Origin: Sesamum alatum | Taxonomy: Eukaryota; Streptophyta; Magnoliopsida; Lamiales; Pedaliaceae | Direction: 5' to 3' | DNA: 64,000 nt | Assembly (NCBI GenBank): GCA_034509735.1 | Contig: JACGWO010000001.1 | Span: 30,197,966 to 30,261,965 of the forward strand | Part shown: piece after piece, positions 11,983-23,179 of the stretch | Layout: each line of letters starts with the position of its first letter | Position numbering within the stretch: the stretch's first letter is position 1 | Program-made: the position numbers and the translations under genes | The notes under the pieces: model-generated | The model's database searches: none | The model's input: only the letters and a program-made list of their open reading frames with translations | Told to the model about the DNA's origin: nothing

Positions 11983-12584
11983 TTTTGAAAAATGGTGAAT
12001 GATAAATTAAAGAATAAATCGTGACAAGTGATTGGTTACGATGTGCGATGCATAACAAGTTCGTGACAGCTCATGATAAATGGATGATGGTTGATAATGT
12101 CCAAATCATCATCCGACCGTGTCTAAATCAACCGAATTGGTCTTTTCTTTAGTTGAAAGGTGTCCATTGGGTGAAAGGATGCGCCCATTTGAGTGAAATG
12201 ATGCGTCCATTCTGATGAAAGGTTATAACCTTTCAAAGGCATCTTGTCTGATTGGACATATCCATTCGATACACTTTTCCAACTCCTATAAATAGGCCTC
12301 CCATTTTCATTTCATTATTAATTTAACTCATTCATAGCATTCGTAAGCATAAAAGCATTCTGCAAGTAGAGTTTAGCAAGAGAGTTTCAAAATATCGTTT
12401 GGTTCATCATTTCTCAAAGTGCTGCTACTTTGACATAGAAAGTCGTTGTATCTTGTGAGATAAATTGCTGATTCCATGAGCACCAGAGTGGGGCAATAAT
12501 TGTCTCAAATATAAAGGGTCTAACTCTTGCCTCGACTTCGTAATATACAATTTCCCACACTATCCATCTCATTCATTCCCTACA
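11983..12584 (+). repeat. 3' LTR of the old copia element
   Basis: Aligns with the 5' LTR at 5010-5664 and ends ATTCATTCCCTACA followed by TSD ATACG. The start is mutated (TTTTGAAAAATGG against TGTTGGAAGATGG). TATA CTATAAATA is intact at 12286-12294. Internal indels account for the length difference of about 50 bases and point to an old insertion. Confidence 0.9.
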
Positions 12585-12590
12585 ATACGT

Positions 12591-12845
12591 GGTTGGGTGC
12601 GCATATGATGGCGACCATGAAACTAACATTATAGTTAGGTCTAAAACGGTTCCACATCAAGAATTTGTCAAGTTAGGGCATTGACAAAGATTATGTTGAG
12701 ACTTGCACTAAGTGATGCATTCATAAGATGAGAATCGTGTTTCATAGATGATAGGTGCGAGACATCTATGCACATCAGTGGGTGTTTGGTAAGAAGTTGT
12801 CAAGTTCATTGAACCGACCATTAAGAGATGTCATATGGAAGTATA
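12591..12845 (+). repeat. Degenerate LTR fragment, family 2/3-like
   Basis: Decayed copy of the first part of the LTR core. In order one can read a 'GGCGACCATGAAACTAAC' segment, 'GAGACTTGCACTAAG', 'CGTGTTTCAT' and 'GTCATATGGAAG', as in 17870-18100. The old copia element therefore inserted into, or beside, an even older LTR. Confidence 0.55.
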
Positions 12846-15299
12846 ATGTCCACAAATTTTGTACATAATTATGGGACCAAATGGTTAAAGAAAAATTGAT
12901 TGATAATAAATTATAGATTGAAATTTGAATAAATTAAATTTTTAAGGGATTAAATTGAAGTTTTATAAAATATTTAGGGGCAATTATATAAGTTTAGTAC
13001 TTTTGGGGGCTAAAATGTATATTTTATAAAGTTGGAAAAAATTTCACAAAGATGATAGCTAAAATTTGAAGCAACACATGTCAATTCTTTCCTTGTGAGT
13101 AGTGGCAAGGCATGGTCATCACCAACGTTTTGTATAGATATGATTCCACAATGATTCTACACAAATAAAAAGAAGACTCAACACACACGAAGGTAGAGGA
13201 AATTGCCTTGAGTAATATGGTATGCTCCGTGTTCTCCAAGTTTCTGATAAACCTTCTTAACTAATTTAATTATTTATGAGTTAATGCTTTAATAATTACA
13301 TTAACTATTTCCTAATCATTTAACCACTTACTAATTGAGAACTGATGAGTGGATTAAATCATTCCTACCATATATTAACTGCTAGGCTGATTCAATTAGT
13401 TTATTTACCTATTAGTTAATGATTAATTGACTAAACAGTTTGATCAATTTGATTATAGATAATTAATTGAATTAGCCAATTAAATATTTATTTGCTAAAG
13501 ATAATATAAACATTTTGTTTAATGCAATTCTCATTCATTATTTAACCTATAAATTTTGTGGGTTTGATTATTTATAAATTAGTCGATTAAATATTGAATT
13601 TTATTGGCAGGTGTTATTGCTAATGAATTAATTTACGTAATTTAATAGATGTAGTCATTTTTATAATTTATTTATTCAATTTAATCAAATTTATTAACCG
13701 CAGGTGTTTAATTAATTGCTATAGTATTGTGAAATTGATGAAAAAGATTCTAAAAACATTAGAAAATTTATTTGAGAAATATTAAGTTTATTTAAAAATA
13801 TGTGTGATTTTTTGAGATAATTTAATCCATGGATGTTATAAAAAACAATAGCTACAAGAATATGAGTGATTTGTTAAATAAATGTATGAGTTAAGAAACA
13901 AATTATATATATACTTGAAAAGTTAGAATATCTAGTTTTTTCAGAAGAAAACGAACAAAAATTTAAATTTTGATTAGGAAATAAATATTATAAGATTGGA
14001 AAAAATGTATGGATACTATCACAAACCTAGGACATTCTCGATATATTGATTATACGCATTATAATTTATCATAGGACACGAGGATATAGTGGAGGACTGG
14101 ACAACAGATTATTCTACTAATTTAATCATTGTGAGATGGAGGTAAATATAGTTAATATTGAGTTTTATATATATTTAATATGTATGTATGGAGATATATA
14201 TATATATACACACACACATTATTTGTATACTTATTTATGGTTGTGGTGTACGAAAGTCATATGAATGATTGTGTGATATTATATTTGATTGTGGAATGAA
14301 ACTAAATGATGAAGTTACTGATGGTGAAATTATTATCGGACGAAATTGAATGATCAAGGTATTCATGCAGATATTGTGAATTGAAATAAAGAGATAGCTT
14401 ACCTAAATGGGAGGCATACTGCAATGGCTTATGATGATATGATCGATGATGAGTTGTGTGTTTTCATTGATCAATGGAGATGACGTGATATCATACGAGC
14501 TATGTATTGTGTCATATTATTGATGATGTGACATATCATACGACCTATGTGCAATGCAGTATGATTGATGATGGGATATCATACAAGTTGTATGTTGTGT
14601 GGTATCGGAAAAAAAAAAAAAAAAGAGGACTTATTCCGATTGGGATGATGGTAACCGACAAAGACCATTGATTGTGCACTCCAGTTTAGGTAAGCAGGGC
14701 CCTAAGAAAAGAATCATAATCTTGGGTGTATTATGTTGTGGATTGATCTATGATTGTTGGTATGAACTATTTCATGAATTATGGTAATTGGATAACGAAT
14801 ATTTGTTGGTTGATGTCATTGCATGAAATTTATCTTACTGCATATGTGTGTGTATATGTATATATATATATATACTCTAATTAGCTATACTGATTGAGTT
14901 GATAGCTCATTCCTTGTTACATATTTTTTGAGGAGATATGTCATAGTAACCAGTCAAATTGGATCATAAGCCGTGTCGCCAGTCTTATTAGATAGGTCAA
15001 CATCGATATCTTGAGTTCAAGGTTCTAGCTACATAATACATATATATGAGACTTTCAGTGAACTTATATTCAAATTTTGTAATAGCTAGAAACTTCTTAT
15101 TTTCCTTATGGGTTGTGTACATGAGTATATAAGTGGAATAGTAAATATAAACTTTTGATGACGTCTATCATTACTTAATATATATATATATTATATTAAA
15201 AAACATAGGACTTGTCTTATTTGTTTTAAATGAGAAATTTCATATAAGACGGGTTAGGCTTAAGGCGGAGTATAATAATTAGAGGTAATAAATTGTAGT
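12846..15299. other. AT-rich region without a gene
   Basis: No supported coding frame. TA and CA microsatellites lie around 14165-14220 and 14840-14875, with a short tandem repeat at 14475-14608. The plus frame at 14599-14787 starts in the repeat and has no recognisable domain. Confidence 0.55.
14475..14608 (+). repeat. Degenerate tandem repeat, three units of about 42-46 bp
   Basis: Each unit has the form TGATGATG-TGATATCATACGA-CTATGT-(variable)-GTATTAT. Units begin at about 14481, 14521 and 14566 and are well diverged. The unit contains the near-palindrome GATATCATAC. Confidence 0.6.
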
Positions 15300-16882
15300 G
15301 TCGTAGGGGGTGCTATAGGAAGCCCGTGAGGCCTAATCGGTATGACCTGTGTCTCTTTTGTTACAATAGTGCACTAAACAGTCCTTAAACTTAGGATTCC
15401 ATAGTAACCTTATGCATAGGGACAATTGTGGCTTGATCATGATCAACATAGTCACAGGTTTCTACCTTGATTACAATAAAACCATGTTTCAAACATAGTC
15501 AATCATGTATGGAGATTGGTGAGTTCCAATAAAGGATCTAGTGCTTATCATAAAGAGGATAAGGAATCTCCTATATTCTCTACATTGTGTGTTATGAAGA
15601 TCATGACCATGGCAGTTGATAAAATAGGATAATAATTTTCCTTGATAAAACTGGAAACGCAACTAAATAGTAGGTACTTAGATACCAAAGTCCAAAATAA
15701 AAACTGGTAACAAATTTCATATCCTAGACTTTGCTCTGTAGGATAGCAGTAGAATGACAGTATCTTTATTGCATTGGTAACACATGTTCACGCATAATTC
15801 ACCTACTCTAGTACCATGGACCATTGCTAGATGGCCACCTTTGTGCAACGGATAACTTTTGATTAAGGAGTTAATTAAAGATGATTAATTGTGATAAGAT
15901 CAAATTAATATATACAAGATAAAATTATTAATTAGATTGTATATGTGATACAAGTCCAAGTCTAGCTAGGTGAACCTAAAAAGTCACGCACAAATTCTTA
16001 ATGGAATTGAAGAAATTAATTAATGAATTAATTTTGGAAGACAAAGATTAATTTGAAAGAGTTAAATTAATATAGGGGGCTAATTTATTAATTAAGTAAA
16101 ATAGAATTGGTTCAAGAAAATAAATAATAAAGATTATTTCACTAGGGCATATTTGATAGGAAGCCCAAGGGATTAAATTAATGAGACTAATTAAAGAGTT
16201 AAATTAATACAAAGGGCCAATTTATTTAATAAGTAAAGTTTTTAATGAGATTAAGAACTTAGGATTACAAATTGATTAGATTAACTTAGGCATAAAATTA
16301 ATTGATAATTACTAGACATAATTTAATCAGGAATTACATCCTAGTCCTAATTGGACTCAATGCTCACAAGCCTATGATGGAAGACTCCCAATAAATTAGC
16401 TAAAGGGACCAAAAATACATAGTGTAGTGTGTGATGTTCTCGCCTCCCTTTCTCTAGCTCTTGGTGAATTTGTCCCTACTTGAATTCTGTCTATAAACTC
16501 TTCCTCTCCATAAATCCTAAATACCCATATCTAAACCATTTATAGCCTTCAGTGATGTTAGCATATCCAACAAGGCGTTCTATCTTTGTGGGGGACTACG
16601 CTATAAAGAGGACTTGTGTGCTCCTCACGTGAACAAAACGAGGTGTACCTTTGGAGAAAAGATCCGTTCATGTGCAGCTTAGGAAAGGGATTGTCCCTGA
16701 GGACATTCACATCGTTTGAATCAAAAAGAGTGCATAAAGGTACCGTTCAATTGATGGACTTTATGCATGAGATCCCCGTTGTAATAACAACGAGATGCAT
16801 GATATGATCGTTTTATCTTATGTATTTTAAATTTTAAATTTCCACTAAGCTAAGCATTTAGGGGGCCTATATGAAACATTCA
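15300..16882 (+). repeat. 5' LTR (start truncated) of a family 3 copia element
   Basis: Ends ...GAAACATTCA directly before the primer site at 16884. It shows the shared LTR core at 15793-15845 (CATGGACCATTGCTAG) and the TCTAGCTAGGTGAACC block at about 15962. The left edge is not a clean TGTTAG terminus, so the first few hundred bases are missing. It is homologous to the reversed LTR at 28804-33256. The frame at 16616-16807 lies in the 3' LTR part and is not a gene. Confidence 0.75.
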
Positions 16883-16883
16883 G

Positions 16884-16895
16884 TGGTATCAGAGC
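16884..16895 (+). promoter_or_regulatory. Primer binding site of the family 3 element
   Basis: TGGTATCAGAGC, complementary to the 3' end of plant initiator tRNA-Met, one base after the LTR end. This is the usual minus-strand primer site of plant copia elements. Confidence 0.9.
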
Positions 16896-17214
16896 CCGTT
16901 CTTGCATGTCAATTGAACTTATGTCAAATTATGTTATTTAATTTTGATTGAATAGAATGGTTAATTCGTTTTATGTATTAAATTATATGATGCATTGACT
17001 TTAATTATTGGGCATGTTTTCAAGAAGTTGAAAATTAATTGTGCTTCTTTATATATTGTGATCTTTTCAAAAGAATAAAAAAAATTATTTTGATGGTTGC
17101 GAACCACGCGTAGCATCTCACGACGACAGGCTACGACAAAACCACACGCAGGTAGGAGCCTGCTCACAGCCACGGTCATGCCCTACCGAGCGTAGACCGA
17201 ATGCAAGCAGGCGG
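16896..17214 (+). other. Leader of the family 3 element, truncated
   Basis: Non-coding start of the internal region. It is AT-rich to about 17095 and then a GC-rich stretch of about 110 bases (17100-17214) comparable in position to the GC islands of the other copia leaders. It is cut at 17215 by the next LTR; no gag follows in the window. Confidence 0.6.
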
Positions 17215-17643
17215 TGTTGGAATAAGTGACCAGAAAGCCAACTGGATTAGCGATTTTGAGAACTACTCAACAATCTTTATTAAAAGTAACTTTGTATTGA
17301 TGAACATGGTAAATGTTTATCATTGACACGAGTGTCTATTGTGCTTACCGATTACGTTAAATAATGCTTTAATGTCACAATGGATGCCCACAGACCAGTT
17401 GGACAACCTATGCAGTTGGTTCGCGCATTGGATGGTGGCTATGAAACCAACTGATGAGGATTGAGTCTGAAACATTCCAAGTTAAGTACCTCAAGATTGG
17501 GCATCGAGAGTCCTATGAGGACGTGCACTAAGAGTCGTCTTCATTGGATGAGTGTCGTGTTTCATCAGCGATTGACGTAAGACGTTTATACGATCTTAGT
17601 GGATTTGTCGACATGGGTTGAGCCGACTGAGCTGACTCACGGG
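17215..17643 (+). repeat. LTR fragment, same type as element N (family 2)
   Basis: Starts TGTTGGAATAAGTGACCAG and is colinear with the first 430 bases of the LTRs of element N (minus strand at 53838 downwards), including the GCCCACAGACCA and TTGGATGGTGGC segments. It stops at GACTCACGGG, where the next LTR begins. The rest of this LTR is not found in the window. Confidence 0.8.
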
Positions 17644-19845
17644 TGTTAGAATAGGTGACCAGAAAGTCAATAGGTTTTGGCGATTTGTAACCTATCTGAC
17701 AACTTGATGTAAATGTAACATTATTATGTGATGAGTAAGATGAGTATTCATCACCAATGGTACCTTCTTTGTTGCGCTCATCTTACATTTGTTAAAATGG
17801 TGTTTAACTTATATCGCAACAAAGCCCACAAACCATGGTTAACAACTCGTGCAGTTGGGCCACGCATTGGATGGTGGTCATGAAATCAACTAATTAAGAG
17901 TTGGGTCTAAAACGTTTCAAGTCGAGGACCTCGAGACAGGGCATCGAGAGTCCTATTGAGACTTGCGTCAAGCGTCGTGTTCATTGGATGAGTGCCGTGT
18001 TTCATCGGCAACACGTGTGGGACGCCTACAAGATCTTCATGGGTTGGTCGACTGGGGTCGAGCCGATTGGACTGACTCGCGGGGATCATCATATGGAAGC
18101 CTTGGAGGCTTGGTCGGTATGATTGGTTTTCCCCGGTTCCGATAGTACGGGAGTAATCCTCAGACTTAAGGGATCATGGCAGTCGCGTGCACATGACGGC
18201 TGTATCTTGGATATGGCGAGAGGTAATCATTCTGTAAGATGATTATCATAAGCCTTGTCCAGTGCAGTCGGAATGTGTAGCGAGGACAGTGGATTCCAAG
18301 AAGAGGATTCGTCCCCTGTCAGTATGTGACAGAGGTATCTCCTATGCGCTCGGAGACACGTTCATGCTGTTTGAAGCTGTGGCCACAGTGGTTGGTCGAA
18401 CAGGGAATGGTTTCCTGTGTCGACGCAATGAAGCATATGTGGTCTCGAGTGTTAAGCATAGATGCCTAGTCAAGGATGGGAACCGACGCCCAATTCCATA
18501 CCCTAGACTAAGGCCGGGAGACGGTAGACGGAAGGATCGTACCCGTACGGAATTGGCGCCTAAATGTTCACGCCAATTCACCTAATCTTTAGTGCCATGG
18601 ACCGTTGCTAGACGGCCACCCAAGTCTAGCTGAGGGTGAACCTAAAGGGTCACACACAAATCACCGAGGAGGTTGAGAGATTGACTTGGAGTCAATCTCG
18701 AAGGATAAAATAAATAATTGGATTACCTAAGGGAAAGTCCATTGGATGGACGGGCTGATATTGTATCGGGCTTTCGTTTAATCGGTAAATTGGATTTTCG
18801 ATTAAATATGGAAAGTTGAGACGTTGAGACGTTGGATCTTTTAATTGGATTAAAAGATCAATGGGAATAATTTAAATGGACATTAAATTGGATTTAATGT
18901 TGGGTTCGTCGTAATTGGATTACGATAAAACCCGATCCGTTAAATCATACACGAGAGGAGAAATAATTCCTATTTTGGAATACGAAGAAGTTGGACTTCT
19001 TCCCTTAATTAAACATGGCCAACATGCTCCCTTGGAGGAAGCAAAATCAGCCATGTTTCATGCTAGGTGGTATGTTGACTTATCTCTTTTGGAAAGAGAC
19101 AAATCAACTCCAATCAAGCTCTTCCCTTTTGGTATGATTTGATCATACCATAAATTTTGGTTGGCTTGATCGAAGAATTGATGGTGATTGATTGGAATGA
19201 ATCTAGACATCCTTGGATGAACCTAGACACATTCGAATAATCACATTAATTATGTATATATATTAGAATATACAACACCAAGCATATGTGATTCATTATT
19301 CAGCTTTTTCTAGGAAAAAGAGAAGACAAAATCCCTCTCCTCTCTCTCAACTCTCGGCCCTCTCTCCCTCTCCTACACTTGTGTTCTTCACTTGATTTTG
19401 AATCAAGATGAAGAACAAAGTAAGTTTAAGAGAGCACTAATTTATAGTGTTCTTCTCTTAAACCGATTCCTTCTTAAACCCGTTCTTTTCTAGCAAGAGG
19501 AATGTGTGTTTCTTCCGGTGTGGTGTGGATCACCTTTGGAGAATCCATATGTTTGGATTTCGTGAGCATTCCGGAGAAGGAACAACGCAAGTAGCCGGGA
19601 GCATATGCTAAACAATCAAAGGTAACGGTTTATTACACTTTGATTGATTATATGCATTTATCTATGCCCTATGTGTTTAATATTCATTTCCAATATTTAC
19701 ACATCCTACATCGAACGCCCGGTTGAGCACCCAAGGGCACAACCCTTGGGATTCGTATTTTAAATTAGGTTTGATTTAATTTACGCACTATTTCCTCGCT
19801 TTCTCGCTTTCGCTCGCGCTCCCGGGCAGATCTGCTTGTCCTTCT
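17644..19845 (+). repeat. 5' LTR of copia element P (family 2)
   Basis: About 2.2 kb, from TGTTAGAATAGGTGACC to CTTGTCCTTCT, followed after one base by the primer site. It shows palindrome CTGTGGCCACAG at 18377-18388, the core block at 18577-18620, the AAGTCTAGCTGAGGGTGAAC block at about 18621 and a CT-rich tract at 19335-19375. It inserted in the LTR fragment to its left; the five bases before it are ACGGG. Overlapping frames on both strands at 17901-18585 and 26551-27200 arise from the conserved GC-richer core and are not genes. Confidence 0.88.
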
Positions 19846-19847
19846 AG

Positions 19848-19859
19848 TGGTATCAGAGC
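19848..19859 (+). promoter_or_regulatory. Primer binding site of element P
   Basis: TGGTATCAGAGC followed by CCGGTTCGATG, two bases after the LTR end; initiator tRNA-Met type. Confidence 0.92.
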
Positions 19860-20685
19860 CCGGTTCGATGTAAGGGGCATAGATCTATGTGTTTGGCATG
19901 ATCTACTTGCTTTTAAATGGCTTTATTGGCATGTTAGATTGTATAAATATATGAGTAATATGATAATTCAATTGTTTGAATTTAATGGACTTTTGGCATG
20001 CTTTATTTTGTTAGATTGGATCTAAAATTGCATGCTCATTTTCAGAATAATATTACTGTTATTGTGCTGAAACAATTTTGAAAAACAAAAAAAAAAAAAA
20101 AAATTTGATCGGACCGGCAGTGGCCGCACGCTGCCAGCCGAGGCCAGCGCGCGCGCGCTGCCCTGTGCGCGCGGCCGGCCGGCCAGCACAACGGGTGGGC
20201 CGTTTTGTGCCGTTTTTCGACTTTTTCCGAAAAATTTAATTTTCTGTATTTTCTGCACAATATTCTGAAAATATATTAATTTTGCAGTTTTGATTTTGGA
20301 ATAATTGGATTATTTCTTGAATTAAATTTGCTTAATTAATCAAGTCATTGCAATACATAATCTTCATGATAACAAATTTCAATAATTACATTTAGTTCAT
20401 ATCTAACTTCTTGTTAATGTGGAATTCAAGAAATGAATTTATATAAATTCATTGATGCAACAACTTTTTAATTGTTAAAACTAATATTATTTTCATTATT
20501 ATTCAGTAATGAGGAGTAGTTTCATGCATTTGAAATTTGAATAGCTAGGTTTTGATAAATTTGTTAACAATATAATTACATTAATTAGAAAACAAATTCA
20601 AGAATATTTTTACCTATTTAATTTTTTCAACTTAAAACTTCCGTTCTCTATTCTCCATTCTAGTTACATATTTATGTGGATAGAC
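19860..20685 (+). other. Leader of element P, with a GC-rich island
   Basis: Non-coding leader homologous to those of N and O. A GC-rich island lies at about 20110-20215, preceded by a poly(A) run at about 20085-20102 and followed by GTGCCGTTTTTC as in N. It breaks off at about 20685. No gag or pol of P is seen, so P is a 5' fragment. Confidence 0.7.
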
Positions 20686-20835
20686 AGGAAAATTTGCATT
20701 TTATGTCCCTCAACTTATATTATTTGTAATTTTGATCCCATTAATTTTCGACATAACAATTTTAGTCTCATAAGTCCACAAACGTTGTAATTTTAGTCCC
20801 CAGGACAATTTCGTCAGACCGATTTACGGCACAGG
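20686..20835 (+). repeat. Possible DNA-transposon terminal sequence
   Basis: Text of the type GGAAAATTTGCATTTTATGTCCC...TTTTAGTCTCATAAG resembles the AT-rich 'tttagtccc' terminal repeats of the MULE-like and MITE elements at 31940 and 38618. No matching inverted end was found on the right, so the assignment is weak. Confidence 0.3.
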
Positions 20836-21734
20836 GGTGTAGGTTTGCTGCATTCCACTTTGAAGTGCTTCAGTGAGCCGATTGTGAGATGGAATGATTT
20901 TGGGGGATGTCCGCCACAAAACGAGGAATTGGTGGCGTCCTTTTTGCGCGCGTTGGGGCTGCTTCAGTAAGCAAGTAGCGACGGTCCGACTTTGAGAGGG
21001 TTGTGTTGGTTGGCAGTTGTGTAGAGCATGTTGAGCAAGCTGTCGACCATTCCCGATGTTTTTTTTGGGCGATGGAGGGGATCATTTTCAGAATTCATCT
21101 TTGCTTCCGTATTAGAGAGGGGGACATGCCGATGAGTCGGGTGGACTGCGAGAGCCACGTTTGTGCGATTTAGCAACCATGTGTGTGGAATACCGCAAGT
21201 CAAAAGACGATCAAGGCGTTGAGGTTGTTCGGTGGGTGAAGTACCACCTTATTGAGAAACCTTCTAGTGGGGAAGGACGAGCAGATGTTGAGATGTTGAG
21301 ACACAATGGCACTTGAGGTGTATGCGAGCAAGCACCCCTAAGGGTTGCAAGGAGTGGACAGCTAGACTCCTTTGCGGACAGTGTTGCAAGTGAAAAGTGT
21401 TCCGAACAATATGTTTGGGCAGAGCTGAGAATGTTGGGATGAAGTTTTCATGGAGAGATGGGGGTGCGTCTCGCGAAAAGATGACATGCTCCAAGAACCA
21501 GAGGGCAGAGATTCGTTATGTGTGAATTGTGGCAACTTGTTGGGGGCTTGTGTGGAAGAAGGCCACCAAGCTGTGTTTGTGCTCACCAGGAGCACAGTTG
21601 AGCTGAAATGAGAACGTTCTTTGAAGAGCATCTGACACCATATATGGGCTCTTTGGTCTAAGGATTTTTGAAGGGGACAACCGAGTTGAGATGGCGGGGA
21701 GCATTAGGCTCCATGGGCACCATGAGCAGCATGG

Positions 21735-21880
21735 TGCGGCCGGGTTGGGACTAAGATCTTAATCCTATTTGTCGGGTGGGGACTTAAAAGTCTTCATCTT
21801 GCGGTCGGGTGGGCAATGAAGATTTTCATCCTGCCGTCCGATTGGGGGAGGGGGGAATCACAATCTTGTGGTTAGTTGGG
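21735..21880 (+). repeat. Tandem repeat, about 33-bp unit, about four copies
   Basis: Units of the form GTCGGGTGGGG-ACT-AAGATCTTCATCTTGC recur with substitutions, giving alternating G-rich and AAGATTTTCATC-like halves. Confidence 0.6.
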
Positions 21881-22049
21881 GGCGAACACCTCGACCTTTG
21901 TGCGGAGTCAAGAAGGCTCTTTGAGGAGGAAGTTGGTCCAGCGAGTGGCGTGGTTCCGATGTTTTGGGCGAGGCCCAAGTGCTTTTAAGTTGGGTTCAGT
22001 GTGGTAATCGCCGAGGCAGATTGCGTGCTTGCCGAGGATGGCAATGCAT

Positions 22050-22580
22050 CGAGTGGGGGAGAGAGTGTGAATTGCACGCACAAACTTCAAGCTTGACTTG
22101 TTCCACATCAATTCGGGTGTATATGAGGCACTGTTTTGAGGGACGATACAGTATGACGGCACACTTAACGAAACTTGCATTACAAGTTTGCTACCCACCA
22201 GTCAAGGAAGAGAGTGCAGTATGACGGCACAACTTCAGGCCTGGGGGATTTAGTGTATTGAGACACTATCCATGGGGCCAAACCATCAGTTGAGGCAATA
22301 GCTAGGGAAGAGAGTGCTTCCAGCTTGTGTTAAATGTGAAATGGAGTGCATTGAGGCAATATTTGTGGAGGGCGACCCAACTACTGAGGAAGAGAGTGTA
22401 GAATGAGTGTACAGACTTCCGACTTGGGTTCAAATTAGGTGTATTCCGGCACTATTCGGGGGAGCCAACCACCAATTGAGGGAAAAGGTATAGACCAAGT
22501 ACACGGGTTTCCACTTTTGTAGATCAGGCCAATATGGGGTGCATCCGAGGCACCATCGGGGTGGAGACAACGTGTTATGC
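22050..22580 (+). repeat. Tandem repeat, about 95-125-bp unit, about five degenerate copies
   Basis: Recurring order in each unit: GAGGAAGAGAGTG, then ACAGACTTCCGACTTG, then GTGTATTGAGGCACTAT, then GGGGGAGCCAACCACCA. Copies are separated by indels and are well diverged. The same GAGAGTG and GGCACT anchors recur near 22580-22730 in a more decayed form. Confidence 0.6.
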
Positions 22581-23092
22581 TGAAGGGCACTCATGCAGAA
22601 GGGCTTGAAAGAGCAAGAAGTCGGTCTGGTGTTGCGTGATAATAGGGATGGGTATCAGGCACTGCATACACTTCAATTCTTTGTGTATGTGTTGACGAGG
22701 ACGTCAACAGATCGAGTGGGAGAGAATGTCACTTGCCGCCCCTTAACCAAGAGTGTCGGCAGTGACTTGCGGAGGACGTGCGGGCGACAAGGGGATGTTG
22801 GCCCGACACGCAGTGTGCAACAGTTCAAGCGGTATGCGATTTGGACGTCGTACGAGGGAGTTGTGAGATAGGTGCGCTCCTCGGCCATTTTAAGGATTTT
22901 GAATATCTACTGCTAGAACAAGGAAAAATATTTTTAAGTCCATTATAAGGGGGACAACAATGGTGAGCTTCAGCAAATCCCCCCAGTTGTGTGAGGCACT
23001 AAATGAGCAATCTATTGGGGGGCATGTAGCCTCCAAGGGCCGGATTTAAGCACCTCGAAGAGAAGGCTAGAGTCCCCGGATGGTATGGGAAC

Positions 23093-23132
23093 TGGACGGG
23101 CGGCGTAGGGCCAGGATGGGCGGCGTAGGGCC
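23093..23132 (+). repeat. Short direct repeat GGGCGGCGTAGGGCC x2
   Basis: Two adjacent copies of GGGCGGCGTAGGGCC, about 20 bases apart start to start, at the right edge of the unassigned segment. Confidence 0.8.
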
Positions 23133-23179
23133 GAGTTCAAAAGTCTACTGAAGAAACCTTTTTTTATTCAAGTTTGGTT

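Larger units (their letters stand above)
5010..12584 (+). mobile_element. Old copia retrotransposon with two solo LTRs nested in it
   Basis: Two LTRs of about 0.6 kb (5010-5664 and 11983-12584) lie in the same orientation, flanked by the perfect 5-bp duplication ATACG (5005-5009 and 12585-12589). The interior reads gag, then directly the late part of reverse transcriptase and RNase H, then a 3' tail interrupted at 7599-9578 and 9827-11822 by family 1 solo LTRs, each with its own TSD. Protease, integrase and the first half of RT are missing. Removing the two nested LTRs leaves about 3.6 kb, so it is an internally deleted copy that could move only with help from another element, if at all. Confidence 0.92.
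20836..23130. other. Unassigned GC-richer segment with degenerate repeats
   Basis: About 2.3 kb with clearly higher GC than its surroundings and strongly G-biased on the plus strand. Many short frames exist on both strands (up to 96 codons) but none shows a domain or consistent reading. It contains three separate degenerate tandem arrays, listed separately. It resembles the non-coding 3' or subterminal regions of large retrotransposons or CACTA elements, but no diagnostic motif is seen. I do not know what it is. Confidence 0.5.

Noticed and set aside
14475..14608. CRISPR-like array
   Set aside because: Three diverged contiguous units without unique spacers in a plant repeat region; an ordinary degenerate tandem repeat.
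17901..18585. Overlapping plus and minus reading frames up to 107 codons, repeated at 26551-27200
   Set aside because: They lie in the GC-richer core of family 2 LTRs, are open on both strands at once and show no domain; recurrence reflects the repeated LTR, not a gene.
16884..19859. tRNA-Met gene fragments
   Set aside because: Only the 12-base primer complement TGGTATCAGAGC is present, at LTR ends; there is no tRNA body.
20870..22888. Several minus-strand frames of 60-96 codons that might form a multi-exon gene
   Set aside because: No domain, no consistent reading frame or splice pattern, and the DNA is made of degenerate tandem repeats.
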